Assembly (NCBI GenBank): GCA_963591565.1
Contig: CAVAUD010000042.1
Coordinates: forward strand, 1-15,985
Origin: Paratractidigestivibacter sp963591565
GTDB lineage: Bacteria; Actinomycetota; Coriobacteriia; Coriobacteriales; Atopobiaceae
DNA length: 15,985 bases
Reading direction: 5' to 3'
Each line of letters begins with the position of its first letter. Position 1 is the stretch's first letter. The position numbers were made by a program, and so were the translations under genes. The notes below the pieces were generated by a model. That model was not told the DNA's origin and ran no database searches. It was given only the letters and a program-made list of their open reading frames with translations. This document shows positions 6,597 through 12,935 of the stretch, one piece after another.

Positions 6597-8207
6597 CTAG
6601 TTCTCAAGGCTGTCGAGAACAGCGTCGCGAACAGCGTTGCGGTTGGGTTTATCGCCCTTGGTCTGCGGGATCTTCTCGACAAAGACGAAGTGCACGGGGA
6701 TCTTGAAGTGCGCGATGCGGGTCGAGAGGGCGGCCGCGATGTCCTTGGCCTGGACGCTCGAGCCGGGCGAGCGGACGATCGCCGCCACCGGGACCTCGCC
6801 GTAGAGCTCGTCTGGGATGCCGGCCACGCAGGCCTCGGACACGCCGGGGACCTCGCAGAGGACCTCCTCCAGCGCAGAGCACCAGACCTTCTCGCCGCCG
6901 CGGTTGATCATGTCCTTCTTGCGGTCGACGACCCAGACCATGCCCTCCTGGTTGGAGTAGGCGACGTCGCCGGTGTGCAGCCACCCGTCCGCCTCGATCT
7001 CGGTGCCCTCGTGGCGGAAGTAGCCGCTGGTCACGCAGGCGCCGCGCAGGAGAAGCTCGCCGGTGTCGCCCCAGGCGACCTCGTGGCCCGCCTCGTCGAC
7101 GATCTTGGCCTCCACGCCCGGCACCGGCTTTCCCGTGGCGCCGGCGAAAATCGACGTCGGCGAGTCGTGCGGGAAGAGAAGCGCCGGGCTGGCCGTCTCG
7201 GTCATGCCGTAGACGACCTGGAAGGTCGCCGCGGGCATCCAGTCGTGGAAGGCGCGCATGGCGCTGATCGGCTCGTAGCTCGAGCCCGAGAGCATGCAGC
7301 GCACGCTCGGCAGCGACGGGAACTCCCCGCGCAAGGGCAAAAGCTCGGCAAACGAGGTGGGCGATCCGTGCAGGTAGGTGATCTTCTTGTCCCTCACGCA
7401 CGCCAGCACGCGGCGGGCGTCGAAGACCCGGTGCAGGTAGGTGGTGGCGCCCACGTACACGAACTGGATGAGCAGGGCGATAAGGCCCGTCACGTGGTAG
7501 ATCGGGATGGGGATGAGGCAGCTGTCGTAGGGCGTGGTGCCCATGAGGCGCTGGTAGACCATGGCGGCATGGATCACGTTGGCGTTCGAGAGGCACACGC
7601 CCTTCGCGGCCGAGGTGGTCCCGCTGGTGAACATCATGATCGCGGTGTCGGACAGCTCGCCGCAGGCGGTGGCCGCGGGGGCATAACCCTGGGCGGCGCC
7701 AAAACCGTAGCCGCCCTCGACGTCATGCGCCAGCACGACCTCGGAGGGGCGAAGCGGCAGCGACGGCAGCCACGAGGCGAACTCCTCGCCGGCCACAAGG
7801 GCCGTGAGGTCGGCCGACTTCATGAGCGAGACGACCTCGGGCACGCGGTACTTGGTGGGCACCGGCACGCAGGTCGCGCCCACCTTCGAGATGGCGAAAA
7901 GCGCGACGGCGAACTCCATGTCGGCGTGCATGAGCAGGCCCACGCGGTTGCCGCGCGCCACGTGAGCGTCGCTGGCGAGAAGACCGGCCAGGTCGTCGAC
8001 GTGGGCAAGGAGCTGGGCGAAGGTGGTCTTGCGGCCCCAGTCGTCAACGATGGCCACGGCGTCGGGCGTGCGGGCGGCGGTTGCGGCCAGCACATGGTAG
8101 AGGCTTTGCTCCATGCCAGAGAAGGTGTAGACCTCGCGGCCGTCAACCTCGGTCAAGCACATGTCGTGCTGGATCGCTTGGTTCCAGCAATTGGCCCCAG
8201 AAATCAC
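6597..8207 (-). CDS. AMP-forming acyl-CoA ligase (ANL superfamily)
   Basis: This protein of about 536 residues activates a carboxylic acid with ATP to acyl-AMP and then the CoA thioester. Core motifs are present in order: phosphate loop TSGTTSAAKG (194-203), YGMTE (333-337), HTGD (411-414), DRKKDMINRGGEKV (428-441), and a C-terminal lysine region KIPQTKGDKPNR (512-523). That last motif normally reads like PRTxxGKxxR, so the catalytic lysine is probably Lys520 in a divergent setting. I chose GTG at 8207 because GGGGGAGGGAAA lies directly before it and its GTGA overlaps the glycerate kinase stop by four bases. ATG at 8162 is the alternative (521 residues) but lacks a clear ribosome site. An apparent extension to 8495 overlaps the kinase and is not credible. 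Substrate is unknown; by context a short or hydroxylated acid, while related CaiC-like and long-chain ligases have similar architecture. Residues 76-79 (GLLA) use a 12-mer copy (7974-7985). Confidence 0.9.
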   Translation of the reverse strand: MISGANCWNQAIQHDMCLTEVDGREVYTFSGMEQSLYHVLAATAARTPDAVAIVDDWGRKTTFAQLLAHVDDLAGLLASDAHVARGNRVGLLMHADMEFAVALFAISKVGATCVPVPTKYRVPEVVSLMKSADLTALVAGEEFASWLPSLPLRPSEVVLAHDVEGGYGFGAAQGYAPAATACGELSDTAIMMFTSGTTSAAKGVCLSNANVIHAAMVYQRLMGTTPYDSCLIPIPIYHVTGLIALLIQFVYVGATTYLHRVFDARRVLACVRDKKITYLHGSPTSFAELLPLRGEFPSLPSVRCMLSGSSYEPISAMRAFHDWMPAATFQVVYGMTETASPALLFPHDSPTSIFAGATGKPVPGVEAKIVDEAGHEVAWGDTGELLLRGACVTSGYFRHEGTEIEADGWLHTGDVAYSNQEGMVWVVDRKKDMINRGGEKVWCSALEEVLCEVPGVSEACVAGIPDELYGEVPVAAIVRSPGSSVQAKDIAAALSTRIAHFKIPVHFVFVEKIPQTKGDKPNRNAVRDAVLDSLEN

Positions 8208-9355
8208 TTTCCCTCCCCCAGCGTGCGTCCAACGGATAAAAGCGAGAAGGTGCGCTGGGCGGCCAAGCGGAAGTTGCGCTCGGCGCAGGCCAGCACCTCC
8301 TCGATGGAAGCGGCGTCGATAACGGTGGGCACCAGGGCGTCGACGCCGCAGCCCAAAAGCTCGGTCGCGCCCGCGTCCATGCCGCCCACGATGCCCACGC
8401 AAGGCACCCCGGCTCGGCGGCAGCGCGCCGCCACGCCCGAGACAACCTTGCCGTGAGCGGACTGCGAGTCTGCGTGGCCTTCCCCCGTGACGCACACGTC
8501 GCAGCCAACCAAGGCCTGGTCAAAGCCCACAAGGTCCAAGACCCAGTCGACTCCGCCCACGACCTGCGCGCCCAAGAAGACGCGCGCCGCGGCCCCCAGT
8601 CCCCCGGCGGCCCCCATGCCGGGCGCATCCGCCACGGCAACGCCGAAGGTCTTCTCGATTACCTGGGCCATGTTGCGCATACCGGCCTCGAGCTCGTCAG
8701 CCATCTGCGGCGTCGCGCCCTTCTGAGGCCCAAAGGTGTAGGTGGCGCCGCGCGGGCCCACCAGCGGGTTGTCCACGTCGCACATGACGTGGAAGGTCGT
8801 GGCGGCCACGCGCGGGTCGAGGCCCGAGAGATCGATGCTGGCAACGCGCGCCAGGTCGGCGCCGGTGCCCGCCAGCTCCGCGCCCGTCTCGTCAAGGAAA
8901 CGGGCACCCAGGGCGCGCATGCAGCCCATGCCGCAGTCGTTGGTGGCGCTGCCGCCGATGGCCAGCGAGATGTCGCGCACCCCGCGGCCAAGGGCGTCGG
9001 CCACCAGCTGGCCGGTGCCGTAAGTGCTGGTAAGAAGCGGGTTTCTCTCCGCAAGCGAGAGCATGGGCAGGCCCGAGGCCGCCGCCATCTCGATCACCGC
9101 GCGGTTGTCCGGCAACAAACCGTACGTCGCGATGGCCGGGCGGCCCAGAGGGTCTGCGACCTCGACCTCGACGACGTCGCCGCCAAGGGAGGCGACGATC
9201 GCGTCGACGGTCCCTTCTCCCCCGTCGGCCACCTCGAGGCTCGAGACGTCGGCATCAGGGAAGAAGGCGCGGGCCTCCTCGGCGAGAAGCTCAGCCGAGC
9301 GGGCCGAGGAGAGCGTGCCCTTGAAGGAATCGCATGCGAAGAGGAAGCGTGCCAT
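8204..9355 (-). CDS. Glycerate kinase, GarK/GlxK type
   Basis: This 383-residue cytoplasmic kinase phosphorylates D-glycerate to a phosphoglycerate (the 2-phosphate in characterised GarK-type enzymes), feeding lower glycolysis. Family hallmarks: DSFKG (9-13), VADGGEGT (42-49), IGGSATND (133-140), CDVDNPL (192-198), and TGEGHADSQSAHGK (290-303), where other members usually have TGEGxxDxQSxxGK. The length equals the usual 375-385 residues. The start ATG is three bases beyond the aldolase stop, with GGAGGAG inside the end of that gene, so translation is probably coupled. Its own stop overlaps the start of the acyl-CoA ligase. With a PTS and a sugar-bisphosphate-type aldolase upstream, the likely role is salvage of glycerate made from the sugar's lower half or from a glycerate-bearing substrate. 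The route producing glycerate is not visible here. Confidence 0.95.
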   Translation of the reverse strand: MARFLFACDSFKGTLSSARSAELLAEEARAFFPDADVSSLEVADGGEGTVDAIVASLGGDVVEVEVADPLGRPAIATYGLLPDNRAVIEMAAASGLPMLSLAERNPLLTSTYGTGQLVADALGRGVRDISLAIGGSATNDCGMGCMRALGARFLDETGAELAGTGADLARVASIDLSGLDPRVAATTFHVMCDVDNPLVGPRGATYTFGPQKGATPQMADELEAGMRNMAQVIEKTFGVAVADAPGMGAAGGLGAAARVFLGAQVVGGVDWVLDLVGFDQALVGCDVCVTGEGHADSQSAHGKVVSGVAARCRRAGVPCVGIVGGMDAGATELLGCGVDALVPTVIDAASIEEVLACAERNFRLAAQRTFSLLSVGRTLGEGK

Positions 9356-9358
9356 GGG

Positions 9359-10249
9359 CTAGTCCGTCTCCTCCATCTTGGCGTCGGAGAACTGGTAGCG
9401 GCCCGCAGAGCCAAAGAGGTCCATGTAGCGCTCGAGCCACTTGGCGGCCTTCTCCTCGGCGTCGGTGGCGACGAAGATGTAGTCGGGACGCTCGTTTTGG
9501 GCGAGGAACTCGCGGATCGCGCCCACGTAAGCCGAGGAGTAGTCGGTCCACAGGTTGATCTTGTTGATGCCGCCGGCGACGGCCTTCTGGAAGTTCTCGT
9601 CGCCCGCGCCCGAGCCGCCGTGCAGGACCAGCGGGTAGTCCTCGCCCAGGGCGGCCTTGATCTCGGCCAGGCGGCCGAAGTCGAGCTTGGGGACGTAATC
9701 GGCCGGGTAGTTGCCGTGCGCGGTGCCGATGGCCACGGCCAAAGCGTCGCAGCCGGTGCGCTCGACGAACTCGACGGCCATGTCGACCTTGGTGTACATG
9801 TCGTCGGAGCGCCCGTCGCCCTCGGCGGCCTGGCCCACGTGGCCGAGCTCGGCCTCGACGGAGGCGCCGTGGGCGTGCGCGAAGGTCACGACCTGCTGAA
9901 CACGGCGGACGTTCTCCTCAAAGGGCAGGCTCGAGGCGTCGCACATGACGCTCGAGAAGCCGGCCTTGATACAGCGGCAGATGTCCTCGAACTCCGCGCC
10001 GTGGTCGAGGTTCAAGGCCACGGGGACGTTCAGGGGCTCGGCGATGGCCTTGACCATGGGGGCCCAGACCTCGGGCGTAGCGTTCATCTTGAACTGGCGC
10101 GGGGACAGGTCGAGGATGACGGCGGACTTCTTGGCCTCGGCCGCCATGCAGGCTGCCTTCACCATGTTGTAGCTGGGGCAGTTGGGGGCGGGGACCGCAT
10201 AATGGTTGACGCTCGCGTGCTGGAGAAGTTCTTTCATAGAGACGTACAT
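9359..10249 (-). CDS. Class II ketose-bisphosphate aldolase (fructose/tagatose type)
   Basis: This 296-residue zinc aldolase cleaves a ketose phosphate to dihydroxyacetone phosphate and an aldehyde. The zinc and catalytic residues are recognisable: Asp82-His83 in LNLDHG, Glu134 in VEAELGHVG, His179 in GTAHGNY, His210 in VLHGGSG, and the phosphate-binding GGSG loop at 211-214. The KIN.-type segment reads NKINLWTD (229-236) instead of the common KINIATD, and the N-terminal segment reads YAVPAPNC instead of YAVGAFN, so it is a divergent branch and the substrate may not be fructose-1,6-bisphosphate. The length fits the 280-310 residues of the family. The start is the ATG at 10249, with AGAGGA upstream; the open frame extending to 10540 crosses the PTS end and is discarded. 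A pair of 10-base direct repeats lies 80-109 bases upstream. It heads the tight aldolase-kinase-ligase-transferase set. Confidence 0.9.
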   Translation of the reverse strand: MYVSMKELLQHASVNHYAVPAPNCPSYNMVKAACMAAEAKKSAVILDLSPRQFKMNATPEVWAPMVKAIAEPLNVPVALNLDHGAEFEDICRCIKAGFSSVMCDASSLPFEENVRRVQQVVTFAHAHGASVEAELGHVGQAAEGDGRSDDMYTKVDMAVEFVERTGCDALAVAIGTAHGNYPADYVPKLDFGRLAEIKAALGEDYPLVLHGGSGAGDENFQKAVAGGINKINLWTDYSSAYVGAIREFLAQNERPDYIFVATDAEEKAAKWLERYMDLFGSAGRYQFSDAKMEETD

Positions 10250-10328
10250 GGTTTGAGTCCTCTCTTGGGTGCCTGACTCGCCGGCAGTGCGGTAGAAACC
10301 AGACGAAAGCGAAGTTGTCGAAATTAAT

Positions 10329-10358
10329 GGGTAGTGCCTAAGTCGTACGGGTAGTGCC
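10329..10358 (-). promoter_or_regulatory. Paired direct repeat upstream of the aldolase, possible operator
   Basis: On the minus strand GGCACTACCC occurs twice (10349-10358 and 10329-10338), with starts exactly 20 bases apart, or about two helical turns. It lies 80-109 bases before the aldolase start, downstream of the PTS hairpin. A head-to-tail arrangement on one face of the helix is typical of activator or repressor binding. No -35/-10 pair could be assigned with confidence, and no regulator gene is in the window. Confidence 0.4.
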
Positions 10359-10431
10359 GGTGGTGCGGGGCGCGCTGGGCACGGGGCCCGGGCGCACAAG
10401 GTGCTTATCTCGCAGGTCGAAAAGTGCCAAG

Positions 10432-10463
10432 GGCGGGGAGACAGACCTGCTCGTCTCCCCGCC
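10432..10463 (-). terminator. Terminator-like hairpin after PTS IIC
   Basis: Perfect 11-base arms GGCGGGGAGAC (10432-10442) and GTCTCCCCGCC (10453-10463) enclose a 10-base loop, 21 bases after the PTS IIC stop. On the minus strand the hairpin is followed by CTTGGCACTTTTC, so the T run is short and offset. It probably ends or attenuates the PTS transcript before the aldolase. Confidence 0.65.
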
Positions 10464-10484
10464 TGGGCAATTGAAACTTGTGGC

Positions 10485-11609
10485 TTAGCCGAGGAGCTGG
10501 TCGAGAACGCCGTTGCCAGCCATGTCGCCTTCCTCGTCAACCGGCTTGCGGAGCAGGAAGTAAAGGATGCCGTTGACGGCAGCGCCCGCGAACCAGAAGA
10601 GGATGAACTGCAGCGGGTTGCTCATCATCGGGATGACGAAGACGCCGCCGTGGACAGCCGCGGACTCAAGGGCGAAGTAACCGCACAGGCCGCCGGAGAT
10701 AGCGCCACCGATCATGCAGGGGATGATGCAGCGCCAGGTGTCCTGAACCAGGAACGGGATGACGTACTCCTGGATGTAGCAGCAGGCAAGCACGAGGCCG
10801 GAGACAGTGGTGGAGCGCTCCTTCTCGGTGAACTTCTTCTTGCCTGCGAAGCGGTCGATGATCTGGGCGAAGCAGACGCCGAGGGGGTTCTGCATGCCGC
10901 CGCACATCTTGCAGGCCGCGGGCCCGAGGATGCCGTCGGCGTTGAGGCCGTTGGCGACAAGGGCAACTGCCTTGGAGATCGGGCCGCCCTGGTCGGTGGA
11001 CATGCCGATACCGATGGCCGCGCCAAAGACAGCGCCGCCGATGCCCTGGAGGTTGGTCAGAAGGCCGGTGACGGCGGTCATGAACCATCCGATGGGCACA
11101 CCGATGATGTACCACATGAGCAGGCAGGTGATGCCGGTGCCAAAGACGGGGATGATCAGGATCGGGAAGACGGACTGGACGGAGGAGGGAACCTTCTTGG
11201 AGCCTTCCTTGAGGAAGTTCACGATGTAGCCGGCCAGGATGCCGCCCACCACAGCGCCGAGGAAGCCGGCCTTGATGGTGTTGGAGATGACGCCCACGGC
11301 AAAGCCGGGAGCCAGGCCGGGCTTATCGGAGAGGGCGTAGGCGGTGTAGGCGCCGATGATGGGCACCGACACGTCGAAGATGGCCGAACCGATGGAATAG
11401 ATGACCATCGCCAGGGTGTACTCGGTGTAGCCGCTCACGGCCTTCATGTCCGCGGCGATGTTATAGCCGCCCATCGCCTTCGCGATGCCCCACAAAACGC
11501 CGCCGCCTACGATGAAGGGGATCATGTAGGAAATGCCGGTGAGAACCGCGTCCCATGCTTGGCGGGCGGGGCTCTTCTTCTTGGCGTTCTTGCGCTTGAT
11601 CTCTGCCAT
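10485..11609 (-). CDS. PTS fructose-family permease, EIIC component
   Basis: This 374-residue membrane protein of the fructose-mannitol PTS family forms the sugar channel that works with phosphorylated IIB. A basic N-terminus (MAEIKRKNAKKK) is followed by GISYMIPFIVGGGVLWGIA (25-43), the usual first membrane segment of fructose IIC proteins, then about eight to ten hydrophobic segments. DQGGPISKA at 206-214 is the conserved GxPISK-type substrate loop. The length is normal for a free-standing IIC domain. Its ATG shares one base with the IIB stop codon (TAATG), so the two are translationally coupled. No IIA domain is fused or adjacent; it must come from elsewhere. Fructose-family IIC proteins also transport mannosylglycerate, mannitol-like and other substrates, so fructose itself is only one possibility. 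Confidence 0.93.
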   Translation of the reverse strand: MAEIKRKNAKKKSPARQAWDAVLTGISYMIPFIVGGGVLWGIAKAMGGYNIAADMKAVSGYTEYTLAMVIYSIGSAIFDVSVPIIGAYTAYALSDKPGLAPGFAVGVISNTIKAGFLGAVVGGILAGYIVNFLKEGSKKVPSSVQSVFPILIIPVFGTGITCLLMWYIIGVPIGWFMTAVTGLLTNLQGIGGAVFGAAIGIGMSTDQGGPISKAVALVANGLNADGILGPAACKMCGGMQNPLGVCFAQIIDRFAGKKKFTEKERSTTVSGLVLACCYIQEYVIPFLVQDTWRCIIPCMIGGAISGGLCGYFALESAAVHGGVFVIPMMSNPLQFILFWFAGAAVNGILYFLLRKPVDEEGDMAGNGVLDQLLG

Positions 11610-11932
11610 TACTCAATCGCCTCCAGTACCTCGTCGACGACCCCGAGAGCGGTCTCGAGAGTCATCACTTCATTGGTCTTGCAGCTGAGGGTGGGGATGG
11701 GCTCAAAGCGCTCCCCCTGCTTGATCTTGACGTCCGCCGCGATGATCGCCGCGTCGGCGCGGGCAAGATCCTCGTCGGTGATCACGTTCTCGGCGCCGGT
11801 CGCGCCCTGGGTCTCGATCTTGGCCTCGCAGCCGCGCGCCTCGATCGCCTTCGTGAGGGACTCTGCGGCCATGAACGTGTGGGCGATGCCGATCTGACAA
11901 GCCGTGACGCCAACGATGAACTTCTTTGCCAT
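11609..11932 (-). CDS. PTS fructose-family EIIB component
   Basis: This 107-residue cytoplasmic phosphocarrier domain takes phosphate from IIA and passes it to the sugar bound by IIC. The phospho-cysteine is Cys12 in ACQIGIAHTFMAAE; most fructose IIB proteins have CPTGIAHT, so the Gln-Ile after the cysteine is unusual. The remaining fold signature is conserved (KIETQGATGAEN, ADAAIIAADVKI). The length is the normal 100-110 residues. The start ATG has GGAGAGGAGG seven bases upstream, one of the strongest ribosome sites in the window. It is the first gene of the minus-strand series and follows the AT-rich divergent intergenic region, where its promoter should lie. Confidence 0.93.
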   Translation of the reverse strand: MAKKFIVGVTACQIGIAHTFMAAESLTKAIEARGCEAKIETQGATGAENVITDEDLARADAAIIAADVKIKQGERFEPIPTLSCKTNEVMTLETALGVVDEVLEAIE

Positions 11933-12273
11933 GTTGTCCTCCTCTCCTTACCTTTCCTTTGCTTTGACTGTTTGAGGCCGGCTCGCAATTTCCCGTCCGC
12001 ATGCCGCCTCTGTTGGCAGCATCATATTTCCTCCATCTGCCCGAGGTGGTGAGAAGACCGATTTTCAGGGTTGCAACACATTCTCCGCACATCTTGTTCT
12101 TATTCTGTTCGTTGTTTTAGGAACTTTTGGTCTTATTTATGGGCTTTATCGGTTATTCCTTCACCGTTTCTTCATATTTGACCGTCTACCTACGCTTGTA
12201 TCTCTGTGGATTGGCTATATTTGTAAGCAACGAGCAAGGTTCGCCTTTGCAAGGCGCGAAGAGAGGGGTCGAT
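11933..12273. promoter_or_regulatory. 341-base divergent intergenic region (PTS operon and membrane protein gene)
   Basis: This is the only long gene-free stretch and is clearly AT-rich from about 12060 to 12240, unlike its surroundings. It contains an imperfect inverted repeat ATGCCGCC/GGCAGCAT (12001-12008 and 12015-12022) in the presumed PTS leader, a one-mismatch copy of the window's 12-mer (12048-12059), and a hairpin CGCCTT-tgc-AAGGCG (12242-12256) in the presumed leader of the plus-strand gene. TATATT at 12216-12221 is a possible -10 box for that gene, without a convincing -35. For the PTS operon I see no good -35/-10 pair. Short open frames cross it, but none has coding support. Confidence 0.5.
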
Positions 12274-12846
12274 ATGGCACAGCAAAACGGATCTGCCGGC
12301 GCTCAGGCGCTCTCCATCAACAACAACGTCTTCATGCTCTTTGCCTACATGTTCATGGGGCTGTGCTTGTTCGCGGGCGCGATTCTCGTCCTCACCCAGC
12401 CCCTCCCCTTTGCCGAGAACCCCATCGTCATGAAGGTGGGCATGGGCTGGGTCATGCTGCCCGTCTCGGCCTATATCATCGGCTCCAACGTGGTCAAGTT
12501 CGCCAAGCGCCGCAACGCCATCGTGGTGGACGAGCGCGGCATCACCGATAACTCCGATTCCATGGGCAGCGGCTTCACCCCGTGGGAGCAGATCTCCGAG
12601 GTCTTTTTGCTTAAGCTCAAGGACGACACGTACCTGTGCGCCGTGCCCGCCAACTACGACGAGTGGGTGAAGACCCGCAACCGCAGGCAGGCCCGCCTGG
12701 CCCAGGCCAACATGGACATGGGTTTCGCGCCGATCCGCATCCAGTTCAAGAAGGCCACCGACCGCTACATCGCCCAGGACGGGCTCAACGCCGTCAAACG
12801 CTTCCACCCCGAGAAGGTCACGCACGTCCGCAAGCCTAAGTACTAG
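12274..12846 (+). CDS. Two-helix membrane protein, STM3941-like with PH-like domain
   Basis: This 190-residue protein of unknown function has two hydrophobic segments (about 19-41 and 52-74) separated by a short loop TQPLPFAENP, followed by a basic stretch KFAKRR and a soluble C-terminal domain from about 82. The soluble part reads IVVDERGITDNSDSMGSG followed by FTPWEQISEVFLL, matching the pattern (...deGi.D.ss....G...W.di...) seen in STM3941-family proteins and bacterial PH-like domains. That assignment is by eye and moderate. The start ATG has AGAGGGG five bases before it; an upstream in-frame extension to 12127 crosses AT-rich non-coding sequence and is rejected. It diverges from the PTS operon and is followed by an 89-base gap with a long-armed hairpin, so it is probably a single-gene unit. 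It could be a membrane stress or cell-envelope protein, but nothing in the sequence fixes its job. Confidence 0.75.
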   Translation: MAQQNGSAGAQALSINNNVFMLFAYMFMGLCLFAGAILVLTQPLPFAENPIVMKVGMGWVMLPVSAYIIGSNVVKFAKRRNAIVVDERGITDNSDSMGSGFTPWEQISEVFLLKLKDDTYLCAVPANYDEWVKTRNRRQARLAQANMDMGFAPIRIQFKKATDRYIAQDGLNAVKRFHPEKVTHVRKPKY

Positions 12847-12850
12847 AGGC

Positions 12851-12909
12851 GACGAGCCGGGTGCCGCGGGACGGGGCGGCCTGGCTGATGCGGTTTGGCC
12901 CGTCTCGTC
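12851..12909 (+). terminator. Long-range hairpin after the membrane protein gene
   Basis: GACGAGCCGGG (12851-12861) pairs with CCCGTCTCGTC (12899-12909) apart from one C-T mismatch, starting five bases beyond the stop codon. The enclosed 37 bases are very GC-rich. There is no T tract, and it ends 26 bases before the next start, so termination, attenuation or a leader structure for the permease are all possible. Confidence 0.35.
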
Positions 12910-12935
12910 ACCTGCGATTTTGGAGTTAGCCCTTT

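Noticed and set aside
69..10276. Very long plus-strand open frames opposite the metabolic genes (for example 69-2789, 2774-5053, 4665-6563, 6690-8456, 8453-10276)
   Set aside because: They are antisense shadows caused by high GC. Their composition is dominated by Gly, Ala, Arg, His and Asp without recognisable domains, and the minus-strand frames encode well-defined enzymes.
11703..12092. 129-residue minus-strand frame starting upstream of the PTS IIB gene
   Set aside because: It overlaps IIB out of frame for most of its length, has no ribosome site, and its C-terminal part is a shadow of IIB.
12127..12273. N-terminal extension of the two-helix membrane protein, which could have added a third membrane segment
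   Set aside because: The sequence is AT-rich non-coding in character, contains a hairpin, and the ATG at 12274 has a good ribosome site.
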